Source: VAZQ01 sp963841105 | Lineage (GTDB): Bacteria; Pseudomonadota; Alphaproteobacteria; Rhizobiales; Xanthobacteraceae | DNA: 64,000 nt | Direction of reading: 5' to 3' | NCBI GenBank assembly: GCA_963841105.1 | Contig: CAWJCB010000025.1 | Span: 62,001-126,000 of the forward strand | In this document: positions 10,242 to 19,192 of the stretch, piece by piece | Numbering within the stretch: position 1 is the first letter of the stretch | Layout: the number at the start of each line of letters is the position of its first letter | Notes under the pieces: model-generated | The model's input: only the letters and a program-made list of their open reading frames with translations | Databases searched by the model: none | What the model was told of the DNA's origin: nothing | Made by a program: the position numbers and the translations under genes

Positions 10242-11043
10242 CGTCGAGGACCTTTCCGAGGCCGAGGAAAGCGTTGGCCAACGTCAACAACGTTGCAACC
10301 ACGACGATATAGATCACCGACACCGCGGCCATGGAAGGATCGGCGTATTCGCGCACGTAATTGTAGAGAGCAACCGGCAGCGTCTGTGTTCGCTGCGCGG
10401 TAACGAACAGTGAGGCGGTGAATTCGTTGAACGAGAGAATGGCGGCGAACAACCAGCCGCCGACCAAGCCTGGCAGCAGCAGGGGTAGCGTGACGGTGCC
10501 GAGCACCCGATATGGCGGCGCGCCGAGGCTCGCCGCGGCGAGCTCCAGGCGCGGATCGAGGTTGCGCAGTGATACGTAGACGCTGCGCAGGACGAAGGGG
10601 AGCACCAGCACAACATGGCAGGCTACGATCACGGCGTAGCCGCGGGCGAGGCCCATTTGCGCGGCGAGGATGAGAAAACCAAGACCCACCGTGAAATGCG
10701 GCACCACCAGGGGCGCGAGCAATACGGTCTCGAGAAGGCGCTTGCCCCGGAATTCGTAGCGATCAAGCGCAAGCGCGAAGGCCGCCCCGACGAGGAGTGC
10801 AATCGAAGAGGCACATGTGGTTACGATAAGTCCATTGTGAAACCCGATCTGAAAATCTTCGTAGGCGATCGCCTTCATGAACCACCGCAATGACCAGCTT
10901 TCCGGCGGAAATGAAAGAATTGCGCGGCCACTAAACGCAGCAAGCGTCACCACCAATACCGGCAGGAGCAGGAAACCGAGAATCGCGGCCACGACCGTCC
11001 CGCCAAGGAACCGCAACGGTCGCTGCGACCAAACCGCAGGCAT
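10225..11043 (-). CDS. potC: ABC importer permease, PotC type
   Basis: 272 aa with about six membrane segments (FLGGTVVAAILGFLLLPVLVV, IVTTCASSIALLVGAAFALAL, VVPHFTVGLGFLILAAQMGL, and three more). The EAA-type cytoplasmic loop is ELAAASLGAPPYRVLGTVTL near residue 180, which contacts the ATPase. It starts 2 bp after the other permease stops and overlaps the ATPase gene by 17 bp. With the PotB-like subunit it forms the heterodimeric channel of the importer. Confidence 0.87.
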   Translation of the reverse strand: MPAVWSQRPLRFLGGTVVAAILGFLLLPVLVVTLAAFSGRAILSFPPESWSLRWFMKAIAYEDFQIGFHNGLIVTTCASSIALLVGAAFALALDRYEFRGKRLLETVLLAPLVVPHFTVGLGFLILAAQMGLARGYAVIVACHVVLVLPFVLRSVYVSLRNLDPRLELAAASLGAPPYRVLGTVTLPLLLPGLVGGWLFAAILSFNEFTASLFVTAQRTQTLPVALYNYVREYADPSMAAVSVIYIVVVATLLTLANAFLGLGKVLDVDHSR

Positions 11044-11045
11044 GT

Positions 11046-11897
11046 TCAGTGCGCCCCGATGCGTTCGAGGCGGGCGGTGGCCATGCGCATCAGCCCCAGC
11101 ACCGCCAAGGTCAGCGCCAGGCCGGCGACCGCAAGGCTTGCAGCAAAGGGAAAGTTGAAGCTGGCAAAGCCGAGCGAATAAACCAGGTTGGCGATCATAT
11201 TGACACGGCCACCGCCGATCAATTGCGGGGTCGCGAAGGCGCTGAAGGTCCAGGCGAATGCCGTGGTCACACCCGCGATAATGCCCGGCATGGAAAGCGG
11301 CAGCGTCACCGTGAGAAATGCGCGCACTGGGCTGGCGCCGAGGCTCGCCGCGGCACGCTCATAGTCGCGATCAATGTGCGAGAGCGCCACCGCCAGCATG
11401 ATCACCATCACCGGCAGAGTGACATGGACGAGGGCAATGACGACGCCGAGGCGGGTGAACATCAATTGCAGGGGCTGCGCGATGAGCCCGGCCTTGAGCA
11501 GCATCGAGTTGATGAAGCCGTTGTTGCCGAGGACGACGATCCAGGAATAAGTGCGGACCACCTCGCCGAGGAACAGCGGCGTGACGGTGATCACCAGGAT
11601 CGCCGACTTGAACAGGGCGTTCCTCGCGTGGACCAACGCATAGGCGAGCGGATAACCGACGAGGAGCGTCCAGAACGCAGTGAGAAAGCAGATCCAGACC
11701 GTCTCAAGAAACACGCGCGCGTAGAGCGGCTTCAGCAGCGCCGTGAAGTTTGCGAGCGTGAAGCCTCCCGGCTCGAGCGATCCGGGCACGTGAGCGCGCA
11801 GGCTGTACTGCATCACCGCTGCCAGCGCGCATGCAAAGGCGAGCGCACAGAGCAACGCGGGCGACACGAAGAGGCGCAGAAAGGGCCGCGCGTTCAT
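11046..11897 (-). CDS. potB: ABC importer permease, PotB type
   Basis: 283 aa with an N-terminal membrane segment (FVSPALLCALAFACALAAV), a periplasmic stretch, and five further helices. The EAA loop is ERAAASLGASPVRAFLTVTL near residue 190. It is the first permease after the solute-binding gene, but the two are separated by a 250-bp gap filled with a palindromic repeat, so the stoichiometry of binding protein to channel may be set by that structure. The start at 11897 is the only one that keeps the first helix. Confidence 0.87.
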   Translation of the reverse strand: MNARPFLRLFVSPALLCALAFACALAAVMQYSLRAHVPGSLEPGGFTLANFTALLKPLYARVFLETVWICFLTAFWTLLVGYPLAYALVHARNALFKSAILVITVTPLFLGEVVRTYSWIVVLGNNGFINSMLLKAGLIAQPLQLMFTRLGVVIALVHVTLPVMVIMLAVALSHIDRDYERAAASLGASPVRAFLTVTLPLSMPGIIAGVTTAFAWTFSAFATPQLIGGGRVNMIANLVYSLGFASFNFPFAASLAVAGLALTLAVLGLMRMATARLERIGAH

Positions 11898-11960
11898 GCT
11901 GTCCCGGGACGATGCAGCGGAGTACGTTGGGAATTTCCTTCAGCCGCGCAGGAATCTCCG

Positions 11961-12111
11961 TATACCTCCCCGGAAAGGGGAGGTCGACCGCCGGAGCGAA
12001 GCGACAGGCGGTCGGGTGGGGTTGCTTCGGCGCCCGAGATTGTTACAGCCGGCCCCACCCGGCTTGCTGAGCTGCCACATCCGATAGCCCTGCGTGGCAG
12101 GGGGAGGTACA
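11961..12111. repeat. Palindromic intergenic repeat inside the ABC importer operon
   Basis: Nested inverted repeats fill the gap between the solute-binding gene and the permeases. Arms are ACCTCCCC (11964-11971) with GGGGAGGT (11977-11984), GACCGCC (11986-11992) with GGCGGTC (12007-12013), and GGGTGGGG (12014-12021) with CCCCACCC (12053-12060). The outer ends (tacctcccc and gggggaggta) also face each other. Elements of this composition are frequent between genes in Rhizobiales. Sitting in an mRNA, it would fold strongly and could protect the upstream binding-protein message or reduce expression of the channel genes. Confidence 0.7.
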
Positions 12112-12148
12112 CCGTGTTTGTTGCCCGAACCTCAAGCCGCTGACGCCA

Positions 12149-13187
12149 TCAGTTCATGATGTTCTCGGCAAACCATTTGCGCCACTCCGGCGTTTTCTCG
12201 GCCCGGAGCTTGTGATCGATGATGATCGCCTGCTTGTTCCACTGATCGACGCTGGTGAAAACGCCGGGCAGCTTGGCCACGGCAGGATCGATTTTCGCGT
12301 CGAGCACGACCGGGCTGCCTTTCTTGAATTTCGCAACCTCAGCCTGCACCTGCGAATCCAGGGCGATGTTGATGAACTTGTAGGCGAGGTCTGCTTTCTT
12401 CGAGCCTTTCATGATGGCGACGGTATCGATACCAAGGACTGCGCCTTCCTTGGGGATCACGAGTTGGACGGGCACGCCTTCGGCCGCCATGAAATGCGCG
12501 TTCATCGATAGAATCACTTGCACGGGCGTCTCGCCATTGGCGATGAGTTGCTGGCTGTTGGCATCGTTGGTGTAGAACGCCTTGAAGCTTGGCTTGAGCT
12601 CCCGCAGCTTCGGTTGCCCTCTCTCCCAGGTCGCCGCGTCACCGCCCGAAAGCATCGCCGCCACCACGATGAGATGGCTCGGATCAAAATCGGGCGCGGC
12701 GAGCTTGCCCTTGACTTCGGGCTTCCACAGAATCCGCCCAGCTGTTGAAGGACACGCCTTTCAGCAGGTCGGGACGATAGCCGATGGTGTAGACATAGGC
12801 CCAGGTGCCGATGTGATAGGGACTGATCTTGGCCTGCGCGACCAGATTTTTGGCGTTCGGGACCTTGTTGAGATCAAGCTCCTCGTAGAGCCCGTCGTTG
12901 GCATAGAGCCAACCCACATGCGATGTCGTAAACGTGATGTCGCTCTCCGGATTGCCCTTGGCAAGCTTCTCTTTGTTGAGGCGATCGATGGTGCCGCCGG
13001 TGATGTACTCCACGGGGACGCCGGTCTCGGCCGTGAATTTCCCGCCGATGATGCTGGCGACCATGTCCCGCCAGCTGCCGCCCCATACGCTCACAACCAG
13101 CTTGTCCTGCGCCAACGCCGCGTTTGGCAGAAGGAACGAGGCCAAGAACAGCGCGCCCGCGCAAAGCGTCATGCAAATGCGTTTCAT
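12149..13187 (-). CDS. potD: Periplasmic solute-binding protein, PotD/SBP_bac_8 type, interrupted by an apparent 1-base insertion
   Basis: N-terminal frame (13187 to about 12735): signal peptide LCAGALFLASFLLPNAALAQ, then LVVSVWGGSWRD and TGVPVEYITGGTIDRL, the standard opening of polyamine/iron-type binding proteins. The C-terminal frame (about 12730 to 12149) runs from VEVKGK-like text through LSGGDAATWERGQPKL to DHKLRAEKTPEWRKWF. Removing one base of the gaatc at 12730-12734 gives a continuous protein of about 345 aa. It delivers ligand to the potBCA-like transporter downstream. The start is supported by taggagtg, 10 bp upstream. The ligand is unknown. Confidence 0.83.
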
Positions 13188-13310
13188 GTTCCATCACTCC
13201 TAACACATCTGCCTGCCATTGTCCGTGACCGCAAGGTTGTCCGGCGCTTGCAATACATCGTAGCTTGCTTGAGTCGCACGTGAGTTGCAAGGATGCGCAA
13301 TATGCCTTTC

Positions 13311-13333
13311 GTAGCGAGGGGTTTTGAACCCGA
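13311..13333. repeat. Small hairpin related to the 9058 palindrome
   Basis: The sequence gtagcgaggggttttgaacc and the next few bases form a short GGGTT/AACCC hairpin and share the ggggttt-gaaccc core with the element at 9058-9086. It lies in the 171-bp divergent promoter region between the solute-binding gene and the TPP enzyme, where it could also affect the leader of the latter. Confidence 0.35.
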
Positions 13334-13358
13334 GGCCACACCAAACCGGAGTAGATCA

Positions 13359-15105
13359 ATGGGAGCGCGCGTGCAGCATGATCGGCGGCCGAGCACAAAG
13401 GAGGCCGAGAGCGTTGCCGGAGCATACCTGGCGTTATTGGCCGACCGTGGGATCGAGTATCTGTTCGGCAATGCCGGGACCGATTTCGCCCCGATCGTCG
13501 AAGCCTACGCACAGGCGGCGCAAACAGGCGTTGCCGTGCCACGCCCGATGCTCGCAACACACGAGAATCTCGCGGTCACAATGGCGCACGGCTACGCCAT
13601 GCTGTCCCGGCGCATTCCCGCCGTCATGGTGCATGTGAGCGTCGGTACCGCCAACATGGTCTGCGCCGCGATCAACGCAGCGCGCGAGAATGTCGCGATC
13701 CTTCTCACGGCCGGGAGATCGCCCATCACCGAAACCGGGTTGCCGGGGTCGCGCGACGGCTACATCCACTGGGCCCAGGAGATGTACGATCAGGCCGGCA
13801 TGATCCGCGAGATCGTCAAATGGGATTACGAGCTGAGAAACGCTGAGCAGTTGCCGACGGTTGTCGATCGCGCGCTGGCGATCGCCGCGACCGAGCCGCG
13901 CGGCCCCGTCTATCTCTCGCTGCCGCGCGAGGTCCTTGCTGCATCCTGTGCGCACACGGGACAAGAGCTCCCGACGAGGTTGCTGCCGGCTGCGGCGGCA
14001 GCACCTGATGCGATCGCGATTGCGGCGGCAGCGCGCGTCCTGGCGCAGGCAAAGCGTCCGCTGATCGTGACCTCGAACGCCGGAAGAGACGCCAGTGCGT
14101 TCAAGGCGCTCGCGCAATTCTGCGAACGTTTTGCCATTCCCGTCGTGCAGCATCGGCCGCGTTATTTCTCGCTGCCCTCCTCGCATCCCATGAATCTTGG
14201 TTTCGATCCCACGAAGCTCGTGCAAGAGGTCGATGCCATCCTCGTGCTGGAGTGCGATGTTCCCTGGATTCCCAGCCGAGCCGCGCCCGGTGGCGATTGC
14301 AAGGTGATTCAATGCGGTCTCGACCCCCTGTTTACGGCTTACCCTATCCGAGGGTTTCCCTGCGACATCGCCATCACCGGAACCGCCGTCGCAATTCTCA
14401 AAGCCCTCACCCACGAGCTCGAGGACGAGCTCGATGCCCCCTCGCTCGCGCCACGCCGGCGCTGGGTCGCAGATGAGCGCGCAAGGCTCACCGCCGCCTG
14501 GGCGGCTGCGCGCGATGCCACTGCCGGCACGACCCCGATGGATCCGGTCTGGGTGAGCCATTGCATTGGCCAGGCCAAAGACGAGCAAGCCATTGTCATC
14601 AACGAATACACGCTCTTTGCGGAGCATTGCGCGTTCGAACTCGCCGGATCTCTATTTCGGATCGAGCTCCGCGTCGGGTCTGGGTTGGGGCGCCGGCGCG
14701 GCGCTCGGCGCCAAGCTGGCGCGGCCCGAGAGCCCGGTCATTGCCGTGCTCGGCGACGGCGCCTACCTGTTCAGCAATCCCGCGGCCGTCCATCACGCTT
14801 CGGCCTTGCACGACCTTCCCGTGCTTTTTGTGGTCATGAACAATGCGATGTGGGGCGCCGTGGATCGCAGCACCCGGGCGATGTATCCTCACGGCTACGC
14901 CGCGAGAAGCAACGATCCTGCCTTTGTCGGATTGGCGAAACTGCCGGCCTTTGAGCGTATCTGCGAAGCGGCGGGCGGCCACGGCGAGCGCGTCGAGGAT
15001 CCGGCGGCGCTGCCCGGCGCCTTGCAACGCGCAATGTCCATCGTAACACGGGAACGGCGTCAGGCGCTGTTGAATGTGATCTGCGGACCCGGGGGAACCG
15101 CGTAG
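13359..15105 (+). CDS. Thiamine-pyrophosphate-dependent enzyme (acetolactate synthase/benzoylformate decarboxylase superfamily), interrupted by an apparent 1-base insertion
   Basis: About 580 aa once repaired. The PYR domain has the catalytic glutamate in ATHENLAVTMAHGYAM; a central FAD/DHAP-like domain follows; the C-terminal PP domain has the TPP/Mg motif GDGAYLFSN ... FVVMNNAMWG. The frame changes at about 14652 (ggatctctatttcgg): upstream text ends FELAGS and downstream continues YFGSSSASGLGWGAG. Removing one base joins them. The family includes 2-keto acid decarboxylases, acetolactate synthase and oxalyl-CoA decarboxylase; I cannot choose a substrate. The start at 13359 has cggag 8 bp upstream. 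The MFS gene follows after 30 bp, so an acid or keto-acid uptake and decarboxylation pair is plausible. Confidence 0.82.
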
Positions 15106-15135
15106 CCCATCGGCGGTGCAGCAGGCGAGCCGATC

Positions 15136-16329
15136 GTGAAGGAGGAAGGTGAGCGTGCGCAAACGCGGTGGCTACTGGTTTGGGCGCTGGTCTTCGCCGG
15201 CGTGGTGGCGGCATTCCAAATAGGCAAGGCGCCGATTGCGATCCCGCTGCTGCGCCAGGATCTCGGGCTGAGCCTGACATTCGCCTCCTTCGTGATCGGC
15301 GCCTATGCGATCGTGGGCGCCGTCGCCGGTCTGCCCGGCGGGCTCCTGATAAACTTCGTCGGCGCACGACGTTCCACCGTGATTGGCCTGGTCGTGATCG
15401 GCGCCGCCTCCTGTGCCGGCGCGTTCGCGACAAGCGGAGCATGGCTGTTGCTCACGCGCGCGCTCGAAGGGGCAGGCTTTCTGATGGTCGCCATTGCCAC
15501 GCCCACCCTGTTGAGCCTCGTCACCGCGCCCAAGGATCGTGACATCGCGTTTGGGTTTTGGGCGGTATATTTTGCTACCGGCTCAGTCATCGTGATGTTG
15601 GCGGGACCTCTCCTTGCAGCGTTTGGTTGGCGCGCTCTATGGCTGGCAACCGGCGTTCTTTCCCTTGGCTACGCGCTCGTGGTCTGGTGGGTTGCACCCG
15701 TTGTGCGCCGTCCGCGCGCCTCCGACCCTGGCAAGCTCGCCGGCATCGGACGAATCCTGCGCTCGCCGGGGCCGATACTGCTCGCGCTCGCCTTCGGATT
15801 CTACTCGCTTCAGTACCATGCTCTCAGCGGCTTGCTGCCGACGCTTCTGGTCGAGCAACTCGAGCTCTCGGTGGCGGCTGCGGGCGTGCTCAGCGCCATT
15901 ACCATCATCGCCAACGGCCTGGGCGCGGCGTCGGCTGGATTCCTGTTGCGGAGAGGCATGGCGCTTTGGGCGATGATCGCCGGCGGCTTTGGCTTCATGG
16001 GCGCGGCGGCATTCGGCATTTTCAAGCCGGACATGCCGGCTGCCGGCGTTGTTGCATGCGCGACAGCGAGTCTGGGGATCACCGGCATGCTCGCAGCATC
16101 GATCTATGCAGCCGCGCCGCGCTTTGCGCCTCAGACATGGCTCCTTGCGCTCACCGTCGGCATCGTGGTGCAAGCCAGCCATCTTGGCCACGTGCTCGGG
16201 CCGCCGGCCTTGGCGACATGGGTCGAGAGCTTCGGCTGGTCGAGCGCGCCCTTCTTGTTTGCCGCTATTGCGGCTGCCGGGATCGCAGTCGCGTTCGGCA
16301 TTCGCCGCCTCTCGCGCCGGGACACGTAG
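15136..16329 (+). CDS. MFS transporter, CynX/NimT-like
   Basis: 397 aa with about twelve predicted membrane helices (for example LLVWALVFAGVVAAFQIG, FASFVIGAYAIVGAVAGLPG, ILLALAFGFYSLQYHALSGL). The loop NFVGARRSTVIGL between helices 2 and 3 is the usual MFS motif A position. It starts with a GTG shortly after the TPP enzyme and probably shares its mRNA. Substrate unknown; related proteins carry cyanate, nitroimidazole-like compounds or organic acids. Confidence 0.85.
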   Translation: MKEEGERAQTRWLLVWALVFAGVVAAFQIGKAPIAIPLLRQDLGLSLTFASFVIGAYAIVGAVAGLPGGLLINFVGARRSTVIGLVVIGAASCAGAFATSGAWLLLTRALEGAGFLMVAIATPTLLSLVTAPKDRDIAFGFWAVYFATGSVIVMLAGPLLAAFGWRALWLATGVLSLGYALVVWWVAPVVRRPRASDPGKLAGIGRILRSPGPILLALAFGFYSLQYHALSGLLPTLLVEQLELSVAAAGVLSAITIIANGLGAASAGFLLRRGMALWAMIAGGFGFMGAAAFGIFKPDMPAAGVVACATASLGITGMLAASIYAAAPRFAPQTWLLALTVGIVVQASHLGHVLGPPALATWVESFGWSSAPFLFAAIAAAGIAVAFGIRRLSRRDT

Positions 16330-16358
16330 GCGCGCCTGTAACCGCATGAACGCAGCGC

Positions 16359-16473
16359 GTGTAGGGTGGGCTGAAGGCGCGTCCCCGTATCCTCCGCGTG
16401 GGCAAATCCTCGCAGACAAGTTTACGCAGTCTGCGCAAGCTTGACTGCTTTCCGCGCCGAGCCCACCATTCAC
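16359..16473. repeat. Inverted repeat with GTAGGGTGGGCT ends
   Basis: The left end gtgtagggtgggct (16359-16372) faces agcccaccattcac at the right end (16460-16473), with ggcgcg and cgcgcc continuing the pairing inward. Sequences with gtagggtgggc and gcccacc ends are common interspersed repeats in Rhizobiales. It lies between the convergent MFS gene and sufA and holds no gene. Confidence 0.55.
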
Positions 16474-16480
16474 GAGCACA

Positions 16481-16873
16481 TCAAGCGATTTGCCCACCAT
16501 ACCGCTGCGTTTCGGCGGCGGGCTTGAGCTGCACGGACTCACCGCAGCCGCAAGCCGAGGTCTGATTGGGATTGTTGAAAACGAATTGTGCGGAGAGCTT
16601 GTCCGCCTTGTAATCCATCTCAGTGCCAAGCAGAAAAAGGACTGCCTTCGGATCGATGAGGACGCGCACGCCCTTGTCCTCGACCACCTCGTCCGCCTTG
16701 TCGATCCGCTCAGCATATTCCATGGTGTAGGACATGCCGGCGCAGCCGCCATTCTTGACGCCAACGCGCACACCAATGACCGGCGCCGCCGCATTCCCCA
16801 TGACGTATTTGATGCGTTCGGCGGCGGCATCGGTCAGCCGGATCACTTGCGGTCGCGGCCGCGGATTGACCAT
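16481..16873 (-). CDS. sufA: A-type Fe-S cluster carrier/assembly protein SufA (HesB/IscA family)
   Basis: 130 aa. It receives Fe-S clusters from the SufBCD scaffold and passes them to target proteins. The three conserved cysteines are present: NGGCAGMSY (about residue 61) and SACGCGES (about residues 108-110). I use the ATG at 16873, preceded by aaggag; an upstream ATG in frame adds 16 residues that do not look conserved. It is the last gene of the suf cluster but is separated from sufT by a VOC gene and a long hairpin, so it may have its own promoter in 16874-17004. Confidence 0.92.
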   Translation of the reverse strand: MVNPRPRPQVIRLTDAAAERIKYVMGNAAAPVIGVRVGVKNGGCAGMSYTMEYAERIDKADEVVEDKGVRVLIDPKAVLFLLGTEMDYKADKLSAQFVFNNPNQTSACGCGESVQLKPAAETQRYGGQIA

Positions 16874-17004
16874 TTCAATTTCTCCTTCAGCGCGGATTCG
16901 AGGCCAGCCGGCAAACTCCACCCCGTTTAGTTAACAACGATCTCCCCATTGGGAAGAGGAAGAGGCGTTCGCCCGCAGCATCGCGCCGCGCATTCGATTG
17001 CCGC

Positions 17005-17412
17005 TCAGTAGATCGCCCAAAGGCCAGGGGTGGCCAGCTCGAGGAGATGCCCGTCGGGGTCGCGGAAATAGATGCTCTGTCCACCGCGTGACCAAGTCGT
17101 GCGGCCTTCGATTGCGACACCCTGGTCTGCCAACCGCTGTTCCCAGTCCGGCAGTGCCTCTGCCGCAATTGCAAACGCGATATGCAATGGGCCGTGTCCA
17201 TCATGCGGGGGGATGGTGCCGCCCGGCATGCGGACGGTTTCCAACGTCGCGCCCCGGCGAAACAGCAAAAGCACGCTTCGGCCGCCGACATCGTAAGCGC
17301 GAAATCGCGCATCACGCGTGAGCGGCTTGAGAGCCAAGACCTGCTCGTAAAAGCTTGCGGCACGATTAAGGTCATCGACATAGAGACAGGTTTCAATTAT
17401 GCGCTCAAGCAT
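17005..17412 (-). CDS. VOC (glyoxalase/bleomycin resistance/dioxygenase) family protein
   Basis: 135 aa with two beta-alpha-beta-beta-beta modules: IIETCLYVDDLNRAASFYEQ at the start and QSIYFRDPDGHLLELATPG at the end. Candidate metal ligands are in GPLHIAFAI (His) and HLLELA (Glu). Members include glyoxalase I, metal-dependent dioxygenases and antibiotic-binding proteins; substrate unknown. It lies in the suf operon between sufT and sufA in the same orientation, where a gene of this family is not part of the core pathway. The whole spacer upstream is a long inverted repeat. Confidence 0.85.
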   Translation of the reverse strand: MLERIIETCLYVDDLNRAASFYEQVLALKPLTRDARFRAYDVGGRSVLLLFRRGATLETVRMPGGTIPPHDGHGPLHIAFAIAAEALPDWEQRLADQGVAIEGRTTWSRGGQSIYFRDPDGHLLELATPGLWAIY

Positions 17413-17497
17413 CGGGATCAGGAATCAGTGGTCAGTAATCAGTAATCAGAAGCCTTGTGCCTGATCACTGATTACCGACACCTGATTCCTGATCACC
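17413..17497. repeat. Long imperfect inverted repeat between sufT and the VOC gene
   Basis: Two arms of about 36 bases pair at roughly 31 positions; the best block is gatcaggaatcag (from 17416) against ctgattcctgatc (ending 17494). Inside each arm, atcagtaatcag-like units are repeated. The sufT stop codon lies inside one arm and the VOC start codon abuts the other, so the hairpin fills the whole spacer. In the mRNA it could terminate or attenuate transcription or stabilise the upstream message; it may also be a mobile miniature repeat. Confidence 0.7.
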
Positions 17498-17900
17498 ACA
17501 TGTTGAGCACGGCGCGCGCTTCATCCGACATCCGGCTCGGATCCCACGGGGGATCCCATACGATATCGACTTTCACCGCGCCAACGCCCGGAACGCTTGC
17601 AACCGCGTTCTCGACCATGCTGGGCAACTCCTGCGCCGATGGGCAATTCGGCGTCGTGAGCGTCATGTCAACCGCCACAGTTCGATCATCGGCTATGTCG
17701 ATCTTGTAGATGAGTCCCAGTTCATAAATGTCGGAGGGAATTTCCGGATCATAGACAGTCTTGAGCGCGGCGATGATATCGTCGGTCAATCGCGCAATCT
17801 CGGCATCAGGAAGCCTTGCGGCGCCGAAGGCCTCGGCGAGTGGCGCCTCGGGCGCGCCGGAGGTGGTTGAGCCGAAGGCGTTCTTTGCGTCATCTATCAT
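17493..17900 (-). CDS. sufT: SUF system Fe-S assembly protein SufT-like (DUF59/MIP18)
   Basis: 135 aa. The DUF59 core is AALKTVYDPEIPSDIYELGL followed by LTTPNCPSAQELP with the conserved cysteine. Members help mature Fe-S proteins. The ATG at 17900 overlaps the sufS stop (ATGA), which fixes the start; 29 extra upstream codons in the same frame lie inside sufS and are not used. It has a variable Ala/Pro/Glu-rich N-terminal stretch of about 30 residues before the domain. Confidence 0.92.
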   Translation of the reverse strand: MIDDAKNAFGSTTSGAPEAPLAEAFGAARLPDAEIARLTDDIIAALKTVYDPEIPSDIYELGLIYKIDIADDRTVAVDMTLTTPNCPSAQELPSMVENAVASVPGVGAVKVDIVWDPPWDPSRMSDEARAVLNMW

Positions 17901-19192
17901 GCGAAGATATCCTGTGCTTTGGTCAGCGCCCTCGCAAGGCCGTCCACCTCCTCGCGCGTATTGTAGAGTGCAAAGGAAGCGCGGCACGTGGCGGTGACGC
18001 CGAAGCGGGCCAGCAGCGGCATGACGCAGTGTGTGCCGGCGCGAACCGCAATTCCCAACCGATCAATGATGGTCGCGACGTCGTGCGGATGCGCGCCTTT
18101 GACCTCAAAGGAGACGATCGGCCCCTTGTCCGGCGCTGCGCCAAAGATGCGCAGCGAATTGATCTCGCGCAATCGCTCGGTGGCGTAATTGAGCAGGCTC
18201 GTCTCGTGCGCCCTGATCCGCGCTTTGCCGATCGAATTGACATAATCAATCGCAGCGCCGAGGCCGATGGCCTGGACGATAGGAGGCGTGCCGGCCTCGA
18301 ACTTATATGGCGGCTCGCCATAGGTGATGCGGTCCTCGAATACTTCCCGGATCATCTCGCCGCCACCATTGAAGGGCGGCATCACGTCGAGATGCGCGTG
18401 CTTCCCGTAAAGCACGCCTACGCCGGTCGGCCCGTACAGCTTGTGCCCCGTCAGAACGTAGAAATCGCAGTCAATGTCCTGCACGTCAACGTCGAGGTGC
18501 ACGCCGGCCTGGGCGCCGTCGAGCAGGACGGGAATGCCGTGCGCATGGGCGCGGCGCACCACTTCCTTCACGGGCACTACGGTGCCAAGCACGTTGGACA
18601 TGTGGGTCATCGCCACGAGTTTCGTGCGCGGCGTGAGCAATCGCTCGAACTCTTCGATCAGGAAGTTGCCGTCGTCATCGACGGGCGCCCACTTGAGCAC
18701 GGCCCCAACGCGTTCGCGCAGGAAATGCCATGGCACGATATTGGAGTGATGCTCCATGATTGAGAGCACAACTTCATCGCCGGCAGCGATGCGTTCGCGG
18801 CCAAAGGTATAGGCGACGAGATTGATCGCCTCGGTGGCGTTGCGCGTGAAGATTATCTCTTCCGGACGTGCCGCATTGATGAAGGCCCGCACTTTTTCGC
18901 GCGCCTCCTCATAGGCTTCGGTGGCGACGTTGGCGAGGTGGTGCAGGCCGCGATGCACGTTTGCATATTCCGCCTTGTAGGCATGATCGACACGATCGAG
19001 AACGGCGTTCGGTTTTTGCGCCGAGGCTGCGTTGTCGAGATAGACGAGGGGCTTGCCATGGACCTGTGTCGCAAGGATGGGGAAGTCCTTGCGGATCGTG
19101 GCGACATCATAAGCGCCGTTGCTCACGGCCGGATGCATGTCTTCACTCGTAAGTCGCACTGTTGCGCCGCACTGCGGCCAACCGGTGCTCAT
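17897..19192 (-). CDS. sufS: Cysteine desulfurase SufS
   Basis: 431 aa, class V PLP aminotransferase fold. It removes sulfur from cysteine and supplies persulfide for cluster assembly. Features: LVYLDNAASAQKP near the N terminus, MEHHSNIVPW, the PLP lysine in TGHKLYGPTG, and the catalytic cysteine in TATCRASFALYNT near the C terminus. That form of the cysteine loop (RxSF) is the group II SufS type. I place the start at 19192 because ATGA overlaps the sufD stop. The first 24 residues before MHPAVSNG are not conserved in the family, so 19138 is an alternative start. Confidence 0.94.
   Translation of the reverse strand: MSTGWPQCGATVRLTSEDMHPAVSNGAYDVATIRKDFPILATQVHGKPLVYLDNAASAQKPNAVLDRVDHAYKAEYANVHRGLHHLANVATEAYEEAREKVRAFINAARPEEIIFTRNATEAINLVAYTFGRERIAAGDEVVLSIMEHHSNIVPWHFLRERVGAVLKWAPVDDDGNFLIEEFERLLTPRTKLVAMTHMSNVLGTVVPVKEVVRRAHAHGIPVLLDGAQAGVHLDVDVQDIDCDFYVLTGHKLYGPTGVGVLYGKHAHLDVMPPFNGGGEMIREVFEDRITYGEPPYKFEAGTPPIVQAIGLGAAIDYVNSIGKARIRAHETSLLNYATERLREINSLRIFGAAPDKGPIVSFEVKGAHPHDVATIIDRLGIAVRAGTHCVMPLLARFGVTATCRASFALYNTREEVDGLARALTKAQDIFA

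Noticed and set aside
11049..12143. Long + strand frame (364 aa) opposite the potB-like permease
   Set aside because: It has the Arg/Asp/His-rich composition of an antisense shadow of a GC-rich gene, while the minus strand encodes a clear membrane permease.
15637..16830. 397-aa minus strand frame across the MFS and sufA genes
   Set aside because: Crosses two real genes and an intergenic repeat; Ser/Arg-rich shadow composition.
17413..17497. Possible CRISPR or tandem-repeat array because of repeated atcagtaatcag units
   Set aside because: The units are adjacent without spacers and are arranged as one inverted repeat; no cas genes are present.
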